Of a stretch of DNA of 45,276 nucleotides, positions 32,427-38,896 are shown one piece after another. A program made the position numbers and the translations under genes. Every line of letters begins with the position of its first letter. Positions within the stretch are counted from its first letter, which is position 1. The notes under the pieces were generated by a model. It ran no database searches. It saw only the letters and a program-made list of their open reading frames with translations, and was not told the DNA's origin. Source of the DNA: Micromonospora cabrerizensis (GTDB lineage Bacteria > Actinomycetota > Actinomycetes > Mycobacteriales > Micromonosporaceae); the NCBI RefSeq assembly GCF_022230955.1, contig NZ_JAKKFI010000123.1:1-45276 (forward strand), written 5' to 3'.

Positions 32427-33202
32427 TTGTCGCTCCTCTCGCCCGAGGCGGCCAGCAGGGTGGTGTAACCCCGCTCCAGTGGCGAGTCGCCGATTGCGTC
32501 GTCAGCTGCGCCTGCGGCGAGCATGTCGGGGGTGTCGAGGAAGGTGATGCGGCCCTGCACCATCACTGCCACCTCGGTGCACATCATCCCGACATCCTCG
32601 ACGAGATGCGTACTGACGACAACGGCGCACGTGGCGGCCAACCTCCTGATCAGGAGGCGGAACTCCATACGCTGCAGTGGGTCCAGGCCGACGGTGGGCT
32701 CGTCGAGGATAACGAGCTTCGGCGTACCGACGATGGCCGACGCGATCCCGCAGCGCCGCAACATGCCGCCGGACAGCGCCTTGAGGCGGGTGGTGGCCCG
32801 GTCGGAGAGATCGACCATCGCCAGAGCGTCGTCGACCGCGGCTGCGGTATCCGCGGTGGGCAGCTCCCGGAGCCAGGCGGCGTATCGGACGAACTCCCGC
32901 ACGGTGAAGGAGCCGAAGTAGCCGAAGTCCTGCGGCAGGTAGCCGATGTCCCGACGAACTCGGCGCGCGTCCGCGACGGAGTCCACCGGCGAGCCGAGGA
33001 TGCGCAGCTGTCCTGACTGTGCGGGAACGACGGTGGCCAAGGTCCGCAGGAGAGTGGTCTTCCCCGCGCCGTTCGGGCCGAGCAGACCCAGCACGCCTTT
33101 CCCGAACTGTAAGTCCAGCCCCTCGATGACGCGCCGCGATCCGTACCCTTGGCGGAGCTCCCGCGCGTCGATGGCGACGATACTGGTATCGACCTTTACC
33201 AC
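32423..33202 (-). CDS. ABC transporter ATP-binding protein
   Basis: 259 residues, one nucleotide-binding domain with all motifs: Walker A GPNGAGKT, Q-loop YLPQDFG, signature LSGGMLRRC, Walker B LVILDEPTVGLDP and H-loop VSTHLVED. It resembles ATPases of ABC-2-type exporters, including bacteriocin immunity and export pumps. GTG start with AAGGAG upstream. It follows the two miniprotein genes after a strong hairpin and is translationally coupled to the permease gene. Confidence 0.95.
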   Translation of the reverse strand: MVKVDTSIVAIDARELRQGYGSRRVIEGLDLQFGKGVLGLLGPNGAGKTTLLRTLATVVPAQSGQLRILGSPVDSVADARRVRRDIGYLPQDFGYFGSFTVREFVRYAAWLRELPTADTAAAVDDALAMVDLSDRATTRLKALSGGMLRRCGIASAIVGTPKLVILDEPTVGLDPLQRMEFRLLIRRLAATCAVVVSTHLVEDVGMMCTEVAVMVQGRITFLDTPDMLAAGAADDAIGDSPLERGYTTLLAASGERSDK

Positions 33203-33230
33203 GTGATCAGTCTCCTTATGCTGACGGCCT

Positions 33231-33268
33231 GAATTGAGGTGCGGCCGTTTCCGGCCGCACCTCAATTC
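33231..33268 (-). terminator. Perfect 17-bp hairpin between miniprotein genes and ABC genes
   Basis: Arms 33231-33247 and 33252-33268 pair perfectly around a 4-nt loop (core AGGTGCGGCCG/CGGCCGCACCT). It starts 10 nt after the second miniprotein stop and lies ahead of the ATPase start. Without a U-tract it may terminate most transcripts or protect the 3' end of a processed miniprotein mRNA. Confidence 0.75.
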
Positions 33269-33277
33269 GCTCTCACA

Positions 33278-33562
33278 CTACTGCCAGTCGACCCCTGCGC
33301 CGGTTGCCTTGTTCCAGCATTCGTAGGCCCTCTGCCCGGGACCGGTCTTCCAGCTGGAAGTATAGTCGCCCTGGTAGTCACACTCGACCCAGAGACGCCA
33401 GGTGCCGTCGCCACCGCGGCAGTCCGTCCAGCCCGCAGTATTCCGATAGTCGCTGGTGCAGGTGGTTCCGTCAACCGTCTCGGTGACTGCGGCGCCGGCG
33501 GGGGCGCCGAAAGACAGGAATGCGGCCGCGGTAACGCCGACCAGTGCCATTGCTCGCTTCAA
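33278..33562 (-). CDS. Secreted four-cysteine miniprotein B
   Basis: 94 residues with a signal peptide (1-24, ending PAGA). The mature form is about 70 residues with four cysteines at mature positions 11, 24, 37 and 58, in DGTTC, WTDC, VECD and YECWN contexts. It aligns without gaps to miniprotein A (38 of 70 identical by my count). The TTG start is favoured because GAGGAGG lies 4 nt upstream and the basic signal-peptide start (KRAMALV) follows; ATG at 33550 is the alternative. The gap to A is 35 bp with no hairpin, so they are cotranscribed. Function unknown: an antimicrobial or signalling miniprotein is possible. Confidence 0.78.
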   Translation of the reverse strand: MKRAMALVGVTAAAFLSFGAPAGAAVTETVDGTTCTSDYRNTAGWTDCRGGDGTWRLWVECDYQGDYTSSWKTGPGQRAYECWNKATGAGVDWQ

Positions 33563-33597
33563 CGTGCCTCCTCGTGGTTGGAGTCTAAAAGGCGCAG

Positions 33598-33888
33598 TCA
33601 GCGCCAACGGACATTGGCGCCAAGAACTTCGTTCCAACACTCGTAGCTGTCGCTTCCACCACCGGTGTGCCAGTCACCGGTGTGGTCGGCCTGCCAGTCG
33701 CACTCGACGTAGATCTTCCAGGTGCCACTTCCTCCGCTGCAATTGGTCCAAGCAGCGGTGTCCCGGTGGTCGGTCACGCACGTCGTGCCGTCCTGGCTTT
33801 GTGAGATAGCCGCTTGGGCGGGCGCCGCAGCCGCTATACCCACGCCAGCGATTAACGCCGCTCCTGCAATGGCAGATCGCAACCTCAT
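33598..33888 (-). CDS. Secreted four-cysteine miniprotein A
   Basis: 96 residues with a clear signal peptide (1-26, ending PAQA). The mature protein is Trp/Asp/Gly-rich with cysteines at mature positions 11, 24, 37 and 58 (DGTTC, WTNC, VECD, YECWN), so two disulfides are likely. ATG with AAAGGAAG upstream. First gene of the minus-strand operon that continues with its paralogue, an ABC ATPase and two membrane proteins. Similar small secreted proteins may exist in other actinomycetes; I know no assigned role. Confidence 0.8.
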   Translation of the reverse strand: MRLRSAIAGAALIAGVGIAAAAPAQAAISQSQDGTTCVTDHRDTAAWTNCSGGSGTWKIYVECDWQADHTGDWHTGGGSDSYECWNEVLGANVRWR

Positions 33889-34056
33889 GCTTGACTTCCT
33901 TTCTGGTGGCTGATGTGAAAAATCCTGTCACGGGCTCGCATAGAGGCCGCATACGGCGAGCACTCGCTGCGCATCCGGCCCACTTCCTCGCAAAAAGTCA
34001 CGAAGATCAACCTCGATGGATAATGGGGTGCGCTCCGGCGTCGTCCAACCAGCCGG

Positions 34057-34062
34057 TAGCCT
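34057..34062 (+). promoter_or_regulatory. -10 element of a probable leaderless promoter
   Basis: TAGCCT 7 nt before the GTG of the AAA+ gene; no ribosome site. Confidence 0.4.
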
Positions 34063-34069
34063 CTGTCAA

Positions 34070-35446
34070 GTGATGACGGACGACTTCGACGCGGCCGACT
34101 TTGCTCGGCAGTTCCGGGCCTTCATGACCGCGGTTTCCCGGCTTGCCCCAGCCGAGAAGCCCTCCGCGCTGCGGCAACAGCTCGAGTCGCACCTGGGAAG
34201 GGAACCCGACGGACTCCCGGTGTTGACCGACTCGTTTCCCGTGTTTGAGCACCCCAACGTTCAGGTGGCGCTTGACGCGTACCTCGACGCGCCGGGGAGG
34301 ACAGCCGACCTGCTGGGGATCAGTGGCGCCAACCGCGAGCACCACGGCTTGGCCGACATCGTGAACGCCACAGGCCGTCATCAGCAGTTCGAGGTGGGCG
34401 CCGTCGACTACGTTTCGGTTCCGGTTGCCGTCGACACGGACATGACATGCGTGAGCTTCGGACTCCTGTTGGTCGTCTCGTCGGACGACCGCCTCGTCGT
34501 CCTGATGCGCGTCGGCGCGCGCCGCACCGGTTCGCAACAGGTGCAGTTGGAGGTGCTCACCGCTGACGTGGATGTGGCGAGAAGGTTCCTGGACACCATC
34601 CGGAAACTGGCGGTCGAACACAGCGTCTTCCGTGGTCAGGTTCTCTCGTTCGAGTCACACGAGTTCGCCGACGGTCTGGGACCACTACGGTTCCATCGCC
34701 GGCCGGAGGTCGACCAGGCCGACGTGATCCTCCCGCCCGGCGCGCTGAAAGCCCTGCACAGACACGTTGTCGGCACGACTGAGCACCGTGCCCGCCTCCA
34801 ATCCGCCGGCCACAGGCTCAGGAGAGGTGTCGTTCTCTACGGACCGCCCGGCACCGGCAAGACCCACACCCTGCGACATCTGATCGGCCGGGCACCGGCC
34901 GCGACGGTTCTGATCGTCACCGGCTTCTCCGCGCAGTTCATCCGGGAGGCGTGCACGCTCGCCAGGACGCTCGAGCCGGCCATCGTGGTGCTCGAAGACG
35001 TGGATCTCGTCGCCCAGGGGCGTGAGCACCCCTCCGCGGCGCTGACCAATCCCTTCCTGGCGGAGATGCTGAACATGATGGATGGGATGGCGGAGGATGC
35101 GGACGTCACCTTCCTGCTCACCACCAACCGGCTGGAGGTGGTCGAGGAGGCTCTGGTGCAACGCCCCGGTCGCGTGGACCTCCTGGTCGAGGTTCCGCTG
35201 CCGGACGAGACGGGCAGGTCCCGGCTGCTGGCGCTGTACGGAAGAGCGCTCCTGCTGAGTGACACCGATGTGAGCAGAATCGTCGCCTCAACCTCCGGCG
35301 TCAGTGCCTCATTCTTCGCTGAACTGGGCCGCCGGGCCGAACTGTTGGCGGCGACAAGCGGAGATGCCCGGGCGGACGTCGGCCACGTCATGCGAGCGCT
35401 CGACGAGTTGCACGACAGCAGATCGGCTTTCGGAAAACGCCGGTAA
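34070..35446 (+). CDS. AAA+ ATPase
   Basis: 458 residues. The N-terminal half (about 1-230) is an unrecognised domain. A single AAA+ module follows: Walker A YGPPGTGKT (about 257-265), Walker B IVVLEDVD (about 305-312), sensor-1 LLTTNRLE and the arginine-containing QRPGRVDLLVEVPLPD (second region of homology). This resembles the FtsH/CDC48-like branch without protease or membrane segments, so it is probably a cytoplasmic remodelling ATPase. GTG from the leaderless promoter; ATG is the next codon. Convergent with the BTAD regulator, 12 bp apart. Confidence 0.88.
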   Translation: MMTDDFDAADFARQFRAFMTAVSRLAPAEKPSALRQQLESHLGREPDGLPVLTDSFPVFEHPNVQVALDAYLDAPGRTADLLGISGANREHHGLADIVNATGRHQQFEVGAVDYVSVPVAVDTDMTCVSFGLLLVVSSDDRLVVLMRVGARRTGSQQVQLEVLTADVDVARRFLDTIRKLAVEHSVFRGQVLSFESHEFADGLGPLRFHRRPEVDQADVILPPGALKALHRHVVGTTEHRARLQSAGHRLRRGVVLYGPPGTGKTHTLRHLIGRAPAATVLIVTGFSAQFIREACTLARTLEPAIVVLEDVDLVAQGREHPSAALTNPFLAEMLNMMDGMAEDADVTFLLTTNRLEVVEEALVQRPGRVDLLVEVPLPDETGRSRLLALYGRALLLSDTDVSRIVASTSGVSASFFAELGRRAELLAATSGDARADVGHVMRALDELHDSRSAFGKRR

Positions 35447-35458
35447 TCGTCTCGCGGG

Positions 35459-36250
35459 CTATGTTGAACCCATCTGGGGTGACGAAACCTCGTCGCCCCG
35501 AAGGATCGCGACGTGCAACTCCTGCAGTTCGGACGACGGCTCGATGCCCAGTTCCTCGCTGAGTGCGGTCCTCGCCTGCTGGTAGGCGTTGAGCGCGGCG
35601 GAAACCGAGCCTCCTGCGTAAAGGGCCTTCATCAGCAGCATCCAGCACGGTTCCCGGAGAGGGTCAGCGGCCAGAACGTCCCGGACGTTGGGGATAATGG
35701 ATGACGCGTGGCCCTGCGCGAACTGTGCGAACATTAGGCATTCCTGGGTGCCGATCCGCTGTTCGTCGAGCGCGTCCAGGCGCCTTCTCAGGCGGCTGGA
35801 ACCAGCCACGTCGATCCCGGCCGGACCGCGCCACAATTGGAGCGCTCGCTCCAGCGTCACGGCGGCGGCCTTCGTGTTTCTCGCCCGAAACTCGCGCTGA
35901 CCCTGTGTCGCAAGAGCGCGGAACGTGTGCACGTCGATAATTTCCGGGTCGACATCCAGTTGATAAGACGCTTTCAGCCCGACACCGTTTCCCGGAACCG
36001 TCAGGAGCGAATCACCCAACCGCTCGTCCACACTTCTCAGGGCGCCCCGAATCAGGGCGACGTAGTTTCGCACATTCGCAGCGGCTGACGATATCTGGTT
36101 TTCCCAGAGCGCCTCCGTCAATGCGTCGAGGTTAATATGCTGCCGGGCATCAAGCATGAGCGCGACGGCAAGGGCGCGAGCCTTCGAGGAAGTTATCTTC
36201 GCGTTCCTCGCTTCGTTCGCGATACACAACGGACCTAGTATGCCTAACAT
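35459..36250 (-). CDS. Small SARP-type regulator (winged helix + BTAD)
   Basis: 263 residues: an OmpR-like DNA-binding domain (about 1-95, ILGPLCIANEARNAKITSSK) and a bacterial transcriptional activator domain (about 100-250, DVHTFRALATQGQREF, then REPCWMLLMKALYAGG). This is the length of pathway-specific SARPs. The ATG follows GGGGAG by 5 nt; a longer frame upstream is unlikely. Codon 2 is TTA, and codons 4 and 5 are the rare ATA and CTA, in a gene with visibly lower GC than its neighbours, which suggests transfer. A target cluster is not evident; the AAA+ gene or miniprotein operon could be controlled. Confidence 0.88.
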   Translation of the reverse strand: MLGILGPLCIANEARNAKITSSKARALAVALMLDARQHINLDALTEALWENQISSAAANVRNYVALIRGALRSVDERLGDSLLTVPGNGVGLKASYQLDVDPEIIDVHTFRALATQGQREFRARNTKAAAVTLERALQLWRGPAGIDVAGSSRLRRRLDALDEQRIGTQECLMFAQFAQGHASSIIPNVRDVLAADPLREPCWMLLMKALYAGGSVSAALNAYQQARTALSEELGIEPSSELQELHVAILRGDEVSSPQMGST

Positions 36251-36744
36251 TGCCGCTCCCCGTGTAGCTTGATACGAGTACATCAAATGAGACGTACCGA
36301 TGTCCACCGCAGGGCTCGGTTCCGCTCGGAGCAAGGCCGCTAGAGAACGGGATAGCCGCTGTTCAGAGCCCTGGTTGACCAATTACAGAACGGCCACTTC
36401 GCACCAACCCGGCCGTGCCCGCTTTGCCAGCATCCGCCGGACTTATCAGTCTTTTCACCATGAGCAGCCTGTCCGCCCGGCCCTGGATCAGAGGATGGCA
36501 TTCCAACGCTCGTGCGTTGTTTCCTCGACGGCGTGAAACGGCCGGAGACATCGCCACCCGGGCCACGCCGCCAAAGACCCACCCGACCCGCGCACCGCGA
36601 CCCGCGATTTCCGGCGGTCGGAACCTGCGACGCTCTGGTCCCACCCGCTGCGGTGGGCGCGGTGATGCCGACAGGCGGTGATGCCGACGCGTCCTCGCGT
36701 GGAGCAAGCCGCTCGTCGGAGACGCCGGCGGCATGGCTGAACAG
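36251..36744. other. Intergenic region upstream of the SARP gene
   Basis: No convincing gene. It includes the SARP promoter region and a direct repeat of GCGGTGATGCCGAC near 36658-36688. It ends at the duplicated tRNA segment. Confidence 0.5.
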
Positions 36745-36799
36745 GGAAAACGGCTGGTGGGGCGGGCGGGACTCGAACCCGCGACCGAAGGATTATGAG
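36745..36799 (-). repeat. Duplicated 3' half of the CAU tRNA gene (att-like site, distal copy)
   Basis: 55 bp matching 38689-38743 with one mismatch. It covers the tRNA from the anticodon loop to the encoded CCA (36755-36799) plus 10 bp beyond it; weaker similarity extends to GCATGGCTGA (36731-36740). The 5' half of the tRNA is absent, so it is not a functional tRNA. This is the expected product of site-specific integration into a tRNA gene. Confidence 0.85.
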
Positions 36800-36841
36800 A
36801 TCAAGATCGGCGACCCGGCGAGCTGCCCGGATGGCCTTCTA

Positions 36842-37108
36842 GTGGTTGAGACGGCGGGGCTTGTTGTCGTCGTCGCGATTCTGCTGACCCGCCTGGTGCT
36901 CATGGTGATCAGTCTGTTCAGGCCACGAGACTCCCGGTCCGACGACGGGCCGCTTGACCACATGCATTACCCTCCGCCGGATGGGGGCGCGGGGTGGCGG
37001 TGGAGACTAGTTTCAAGCTGCCCGCGGAACCCAGACCGTCAGTTTGGAAGGACGAAGATCAGCGCCGACAAGGCCGTGGTGGGCCAGGTCGAGGACGTAG
37101 CCACGTGA
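36842..37108 (+). CDS. Small single-helix membrane protein, 88 residues
   Basis: One transmembrane segment (about 5-24: AGLVVVVAILLTRLVLMVIS) followed by a charged soluble tail (RPRDSRSDDGPLDHMHYPPP). The frame is open leftwards into the tRNA duplicate, but GTG is the first sensible start. Weak ribosome site. No family. It lies just inside the left att-like repeat, so it belongs to the integrated remnant. Confidence 0.4.
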   Translation: MVETAGLVVVVAILLTRLVLMVISLFRPRDSRSDDGPLDHMHYPPPDGGAGWRWRLVSSCPRNPDRQFGRTKISADKAVVGQVEDVAT

Positions 37109-37445
37109 CCGCTCATGCCCTCTGTTGACCGTCTGGGGTACCGGCTACTGGCACGTGGTTGGCACGATCGCCTGGGGATGTCATCCCCACGCACGTCGAA
37201 ACGGGATCTCCTCGGTCAGGCAGGCTTGTCCCTGTGCGAGGTTCCCCGGTCGTGTCAAGGCTCGCCCTAGGCGGCCGCGGAGCGGCTTGGCCTTGGCGCG
37301 ACCGGGGGCTCTCGCGTAGCCCTCGTGGTGCCTGGGCGAGGGGAGCCCCGCCCCACCCGTTCTTCGCTGATCTCCGAGGGGAAGGCCGGGGTCCGGGGCG
37401 GAGCCCCAGTAGTAGACGTCTCGCCGTCCCACCTACGGTGAAGTC
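37109..37445. other. Gap inside the integrated remnant
   Basis: No gene seen. GC-rich with short hairpins such as GGGGCGGAGCCCC (37395-37407). Confidence 0.5.
37434..37439 (+). promoter_or_regulatory. -10 element of a probable leaderless promoter
   Basis: TACGGT 6 nt before the GTG of the 98-residue gene. Confidence 0.4.
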
Positions 37446-37742
37446 GTGATCGATATGCAGGTGAGGACAGAGCAGGGGGAGATCCTTTCCCGGGGAGCCC
37501 GAGGCTTCGACTGGTCGCAGGAGCTGATCGATCTCGACCCGTCGGCCTATCCCATGCTCAGTGGCCTCTGCGCCTTCCTGGACACGATGTTCAACGAACG
37601 TCAGCTACCGCTCCTGATTGACGAGTTGGACCGCTTGCCGTCCGGCCATGCGCTGCATGACGAGAGCCGAGCGGAAATCCGCCGGCTCTGCGAGGTCGCT
37701 CGGATGGGACCGCACCGCTATCTGTGGTTCCTGGGCGACTGA
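37446..37742 (+). CDS. Hypothetical protein, 98 residues
   Basis: Soluble and acidic-helical, with a hydrophobic core segment (YPMLSGLCAFLDTMFNERQL) and a C-terminal RRLCEVARMGPHRYLWFLGD. I recall similar uncharacterised proteins in streptomycetes. The GTG is supported by -10 spacing; ATG at 37455 is an alternative. Part of the cargo of the tRNA-anchored remnant. Function unknown. Confidence 0.65.
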   Translation: MIDMQVRTEQGEILSRGARGFDWSQELIDLDPSAYPMLSGLCAFLDTMFNERQLPLLIDELDRLPSGHALHDESRAEIRRLCEVARMGPHRYLWFLGD

Positions 37743-37864
37743 ACCTGCCGCCAACGAGCAGAGCAGCAGTACCACCATCGACAACAGGCAATCGGTGCGC
37801 AGTGTGGCCGGCCGGCCCGGCCGATGCCGGCCGAAGGTCGCCAGCAGGCCGGGGCCGGGCCGAC

Positions 37865-37884
37865 GCGGCCCGCTTGCGGGCCGC
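37865..37884 (+). terminator. Rho-independent-like terminator
   Basis: GCGGCCCGC-TT-GCGGGCCGC, perfect 9-bp stem followed by CTTGATTCTT, the most T-rich tail of any hairpin in the window. About 120 bp after the 98-residue gene. Confidence 0.65.
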
Positions 37885-37945
37885 CTTGATTCTTAAGAGG
37901 TCAATTCGGCAGTGAAACCGGCTCGCCAAGCTGTCCCGTCACGGG

Positions 37946-37983
37946 CTGATGCTTGACACCTGCGTCCCGCTAGATGCTTGACA
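37946..37983 (-). repeat. Insertion-sequence-like end, left copy
   Basis: Read on the minus strand, two TGTCAAGCAT units start 25 bp apart with GGGACG between them. It matches 38422-38459 in inverted orientation (30 of 38). Multiple terminal repeats starting with TGT recall IS21-family ends; no transposase is present. Confidence 0.5.
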
Positions 37984-38004
37984 TGATCGTTCTGGTCGAG
38001 GCGC

Positions 38005-38010
38005 TAACTT
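38005..38010 (+). promoter_or_regulatory. -10 element of a probable leaderless promoter
   Basis: TAACTT 6 nt before the GTG of the 132-residue gene. The TTGACA at 37978-37983 is 21 bp upstream, rather far for a -35 box. Confidence 0.35.
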
Positions 38011-38016
38011 GCCCTG

Positions 38017-38415
38017 GTGAGCTACGACATGTTCGTTCAGCGGTTCGAGCAGGGCGATGCCGCCCCAATGGCGGGTGATGCCTTCCTGGCCGTCTTTGCG
38101 CCGAGGGCCGACCGTCGGGAGCCTCAGCACAGCTACTGGCACATCAGCGCCGACGACGGCGGCACCGCAGACCTCTACGCCACCCTTGCCGACGACACGC
38201 TCGACAGTCTCATGATCAGCCGGTTCTCCGTGGGCGCCGTTCTCGACCTGCTCGTCAAGTTCGTCGGACTCGCCGATGCTGTTGTGCTTCCACCTGGCCG
38301 CCCCGCCCTGCTCGCGCACGAAAGTCAGCGGTGCCACCTTCCCGAGGAACTTCGCGCCGACGCCGTGGTCGTTCAGGCGGGCGCGGACGTGGAGCGCATC
38401 CTTGGGAGCTGCTAG
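38017..38415 (+). CDS. Hypothetical protein, 132 residues
   Basis: Soluble and acidic, beginning SYDMFVQRFEQGDAAPM, with alternating strands and helices and no signal peptide. I recall uncharacterised actinobacterial proteins with this start, some near toxin-immunity loci, but cannot name a family. It lies alone between two inverted insertion-sequence-like ends. GTG start by -10 spacing. Confidence 0.65.
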   Translation: MSYDMFVQRFEQGDAAPMAGDAFLAVFAPRADRREPQHSYWHISADDGGTADLYATLADDTLDSLMISRFSVGAVLDLLVKFVGLADAVVLPPGRPALLAHESQRCHLPEELRADAVVVQAGADVERILGSC

Positions 38416-38421
38416 GCGATG

Positions 38422-38459
38422 TGTAAAGCATGTGCTGGGACGGATCTGTCAAGCATCAG
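38422..38459 (+). repeat. Insertion-sequence-like end, right copy
   Basis: TGTAAAGCAT and TGTCAAGCATCAG units 25 bp apart, the inverted counterpart of 37946-37983. A further 14-bp direct repeat, GGCTCGCCAAGCTG, lies outside both ends (37920-37933 and 38478-38491). Confidence 0.5.
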
Positions 38460-38501
38460 GTGAGACTAAACAAACCCGGCTCGCCAAGCTGAGTGCAGTA
38501 G

Positions 38502-38630
38502 ACCAGGCACGCCTCGGCGGCCATGACGCTGGACGTGTACGCGGACCTGTTCGAGGACGACCTGGACCAGGTGGCGGACCGCCTCGACCGGGCGGCGGGT
38601 CGTGCGGCTGCGGACTCAGTGCGGGACTGA
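38502..38630 (+). pseudogene. C-terminal remnant of a tyrosine recombinase (integrase)
   Basis: The frame encodes HASAAMTLDVYADLFEDD followed by LDQVADRLDRAAGRAA and a stop. This is the standard C terminus of actinobacterial phage or integrative-element integrases: the His of the G-H-AS motif (Gly replaced by Arg) and the catalytic Tyr in MTLDVY. A TAG at 38499 closes the frame upstream, so about 90% of the gene is missing. Its end is 58 bp from the right att repeat, the usual position of int in integrated elements. Confidence 0.85.
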
Positions 38631-38688
38631 GAGCGTTGGCCCGGACCTCGACGCGGTTCGCCCGGGTCGTCGGCAGCATGGCTGACCA

Positions 38689-38743
38689 GGAAAACGGCTG
38701 GTGGGGCGGGCGGGACTCGAACCCGCGACCGAGGGATTATGAG
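38689..38743 (-). repeat. Att-like direct repeat overlapping the intact tRNA (proximal copy)
   Basis: Proximal partner of 36745-36799: it includes the anticodon loop to CCA of the intact tRNA plus 10 bp downstream of it. The two copies bracket about 1.9 kb. Confidence 0.85.
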
Positions 38744-38775
38744 TCCCCTGCTCTAACCGGCTGAGCTACCGCCCC
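38699..38775 (-). tRNA. tRNA with CAU anticodon (Ile2 more likely than Met)
   Basis: 77 nt including an encoded CCA. The cloverleaf is complete: acceptor GGGGCGG/CCGCCCC, D-arm GCTCAGCCGGTTAGAGC, anticodon loop CTCATAA and T-arm GGTTCGAGTCC. The anticodon stem region (GGGGACTCATAATCCCTCGGTCGC) resembles ileX-type tRNA-Ile2, whose C34 is changed to lysidine by TilS. Elongator Met remains possible. It serves as the integration site of the element to its left. Confidence 0.93.
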
Positions 38776-38789
38776 GAACACCGCGCCGG

Positions 38790-38795
38790 ATCTTA
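38790..38795 (-). promoter_or_regulatory. tRNA promoter -10 element
   Basis: TAAGAT on the minus strand, 14 nt upstream of the tRNA 5' end; the -35 box is weak. Confidence 0.4.
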
Positions 38796-38896
38796 TCCCG
38801 CTCGGCGATCAGCAGCCAGCACCGAGCCGGCCGGCGCCCACGCCTGCACCAGCACGATGGGCTACAGGAATATAACAGCGCGCTGGGGTGCGCCCG

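Noticed and set aside
36755..36799. A second functional tRNA gene
   Set aside because: Only the part from anticodon loop to CCA is present; the acceptor 5' strand, D-arm and anticodon 5' stem are missing.
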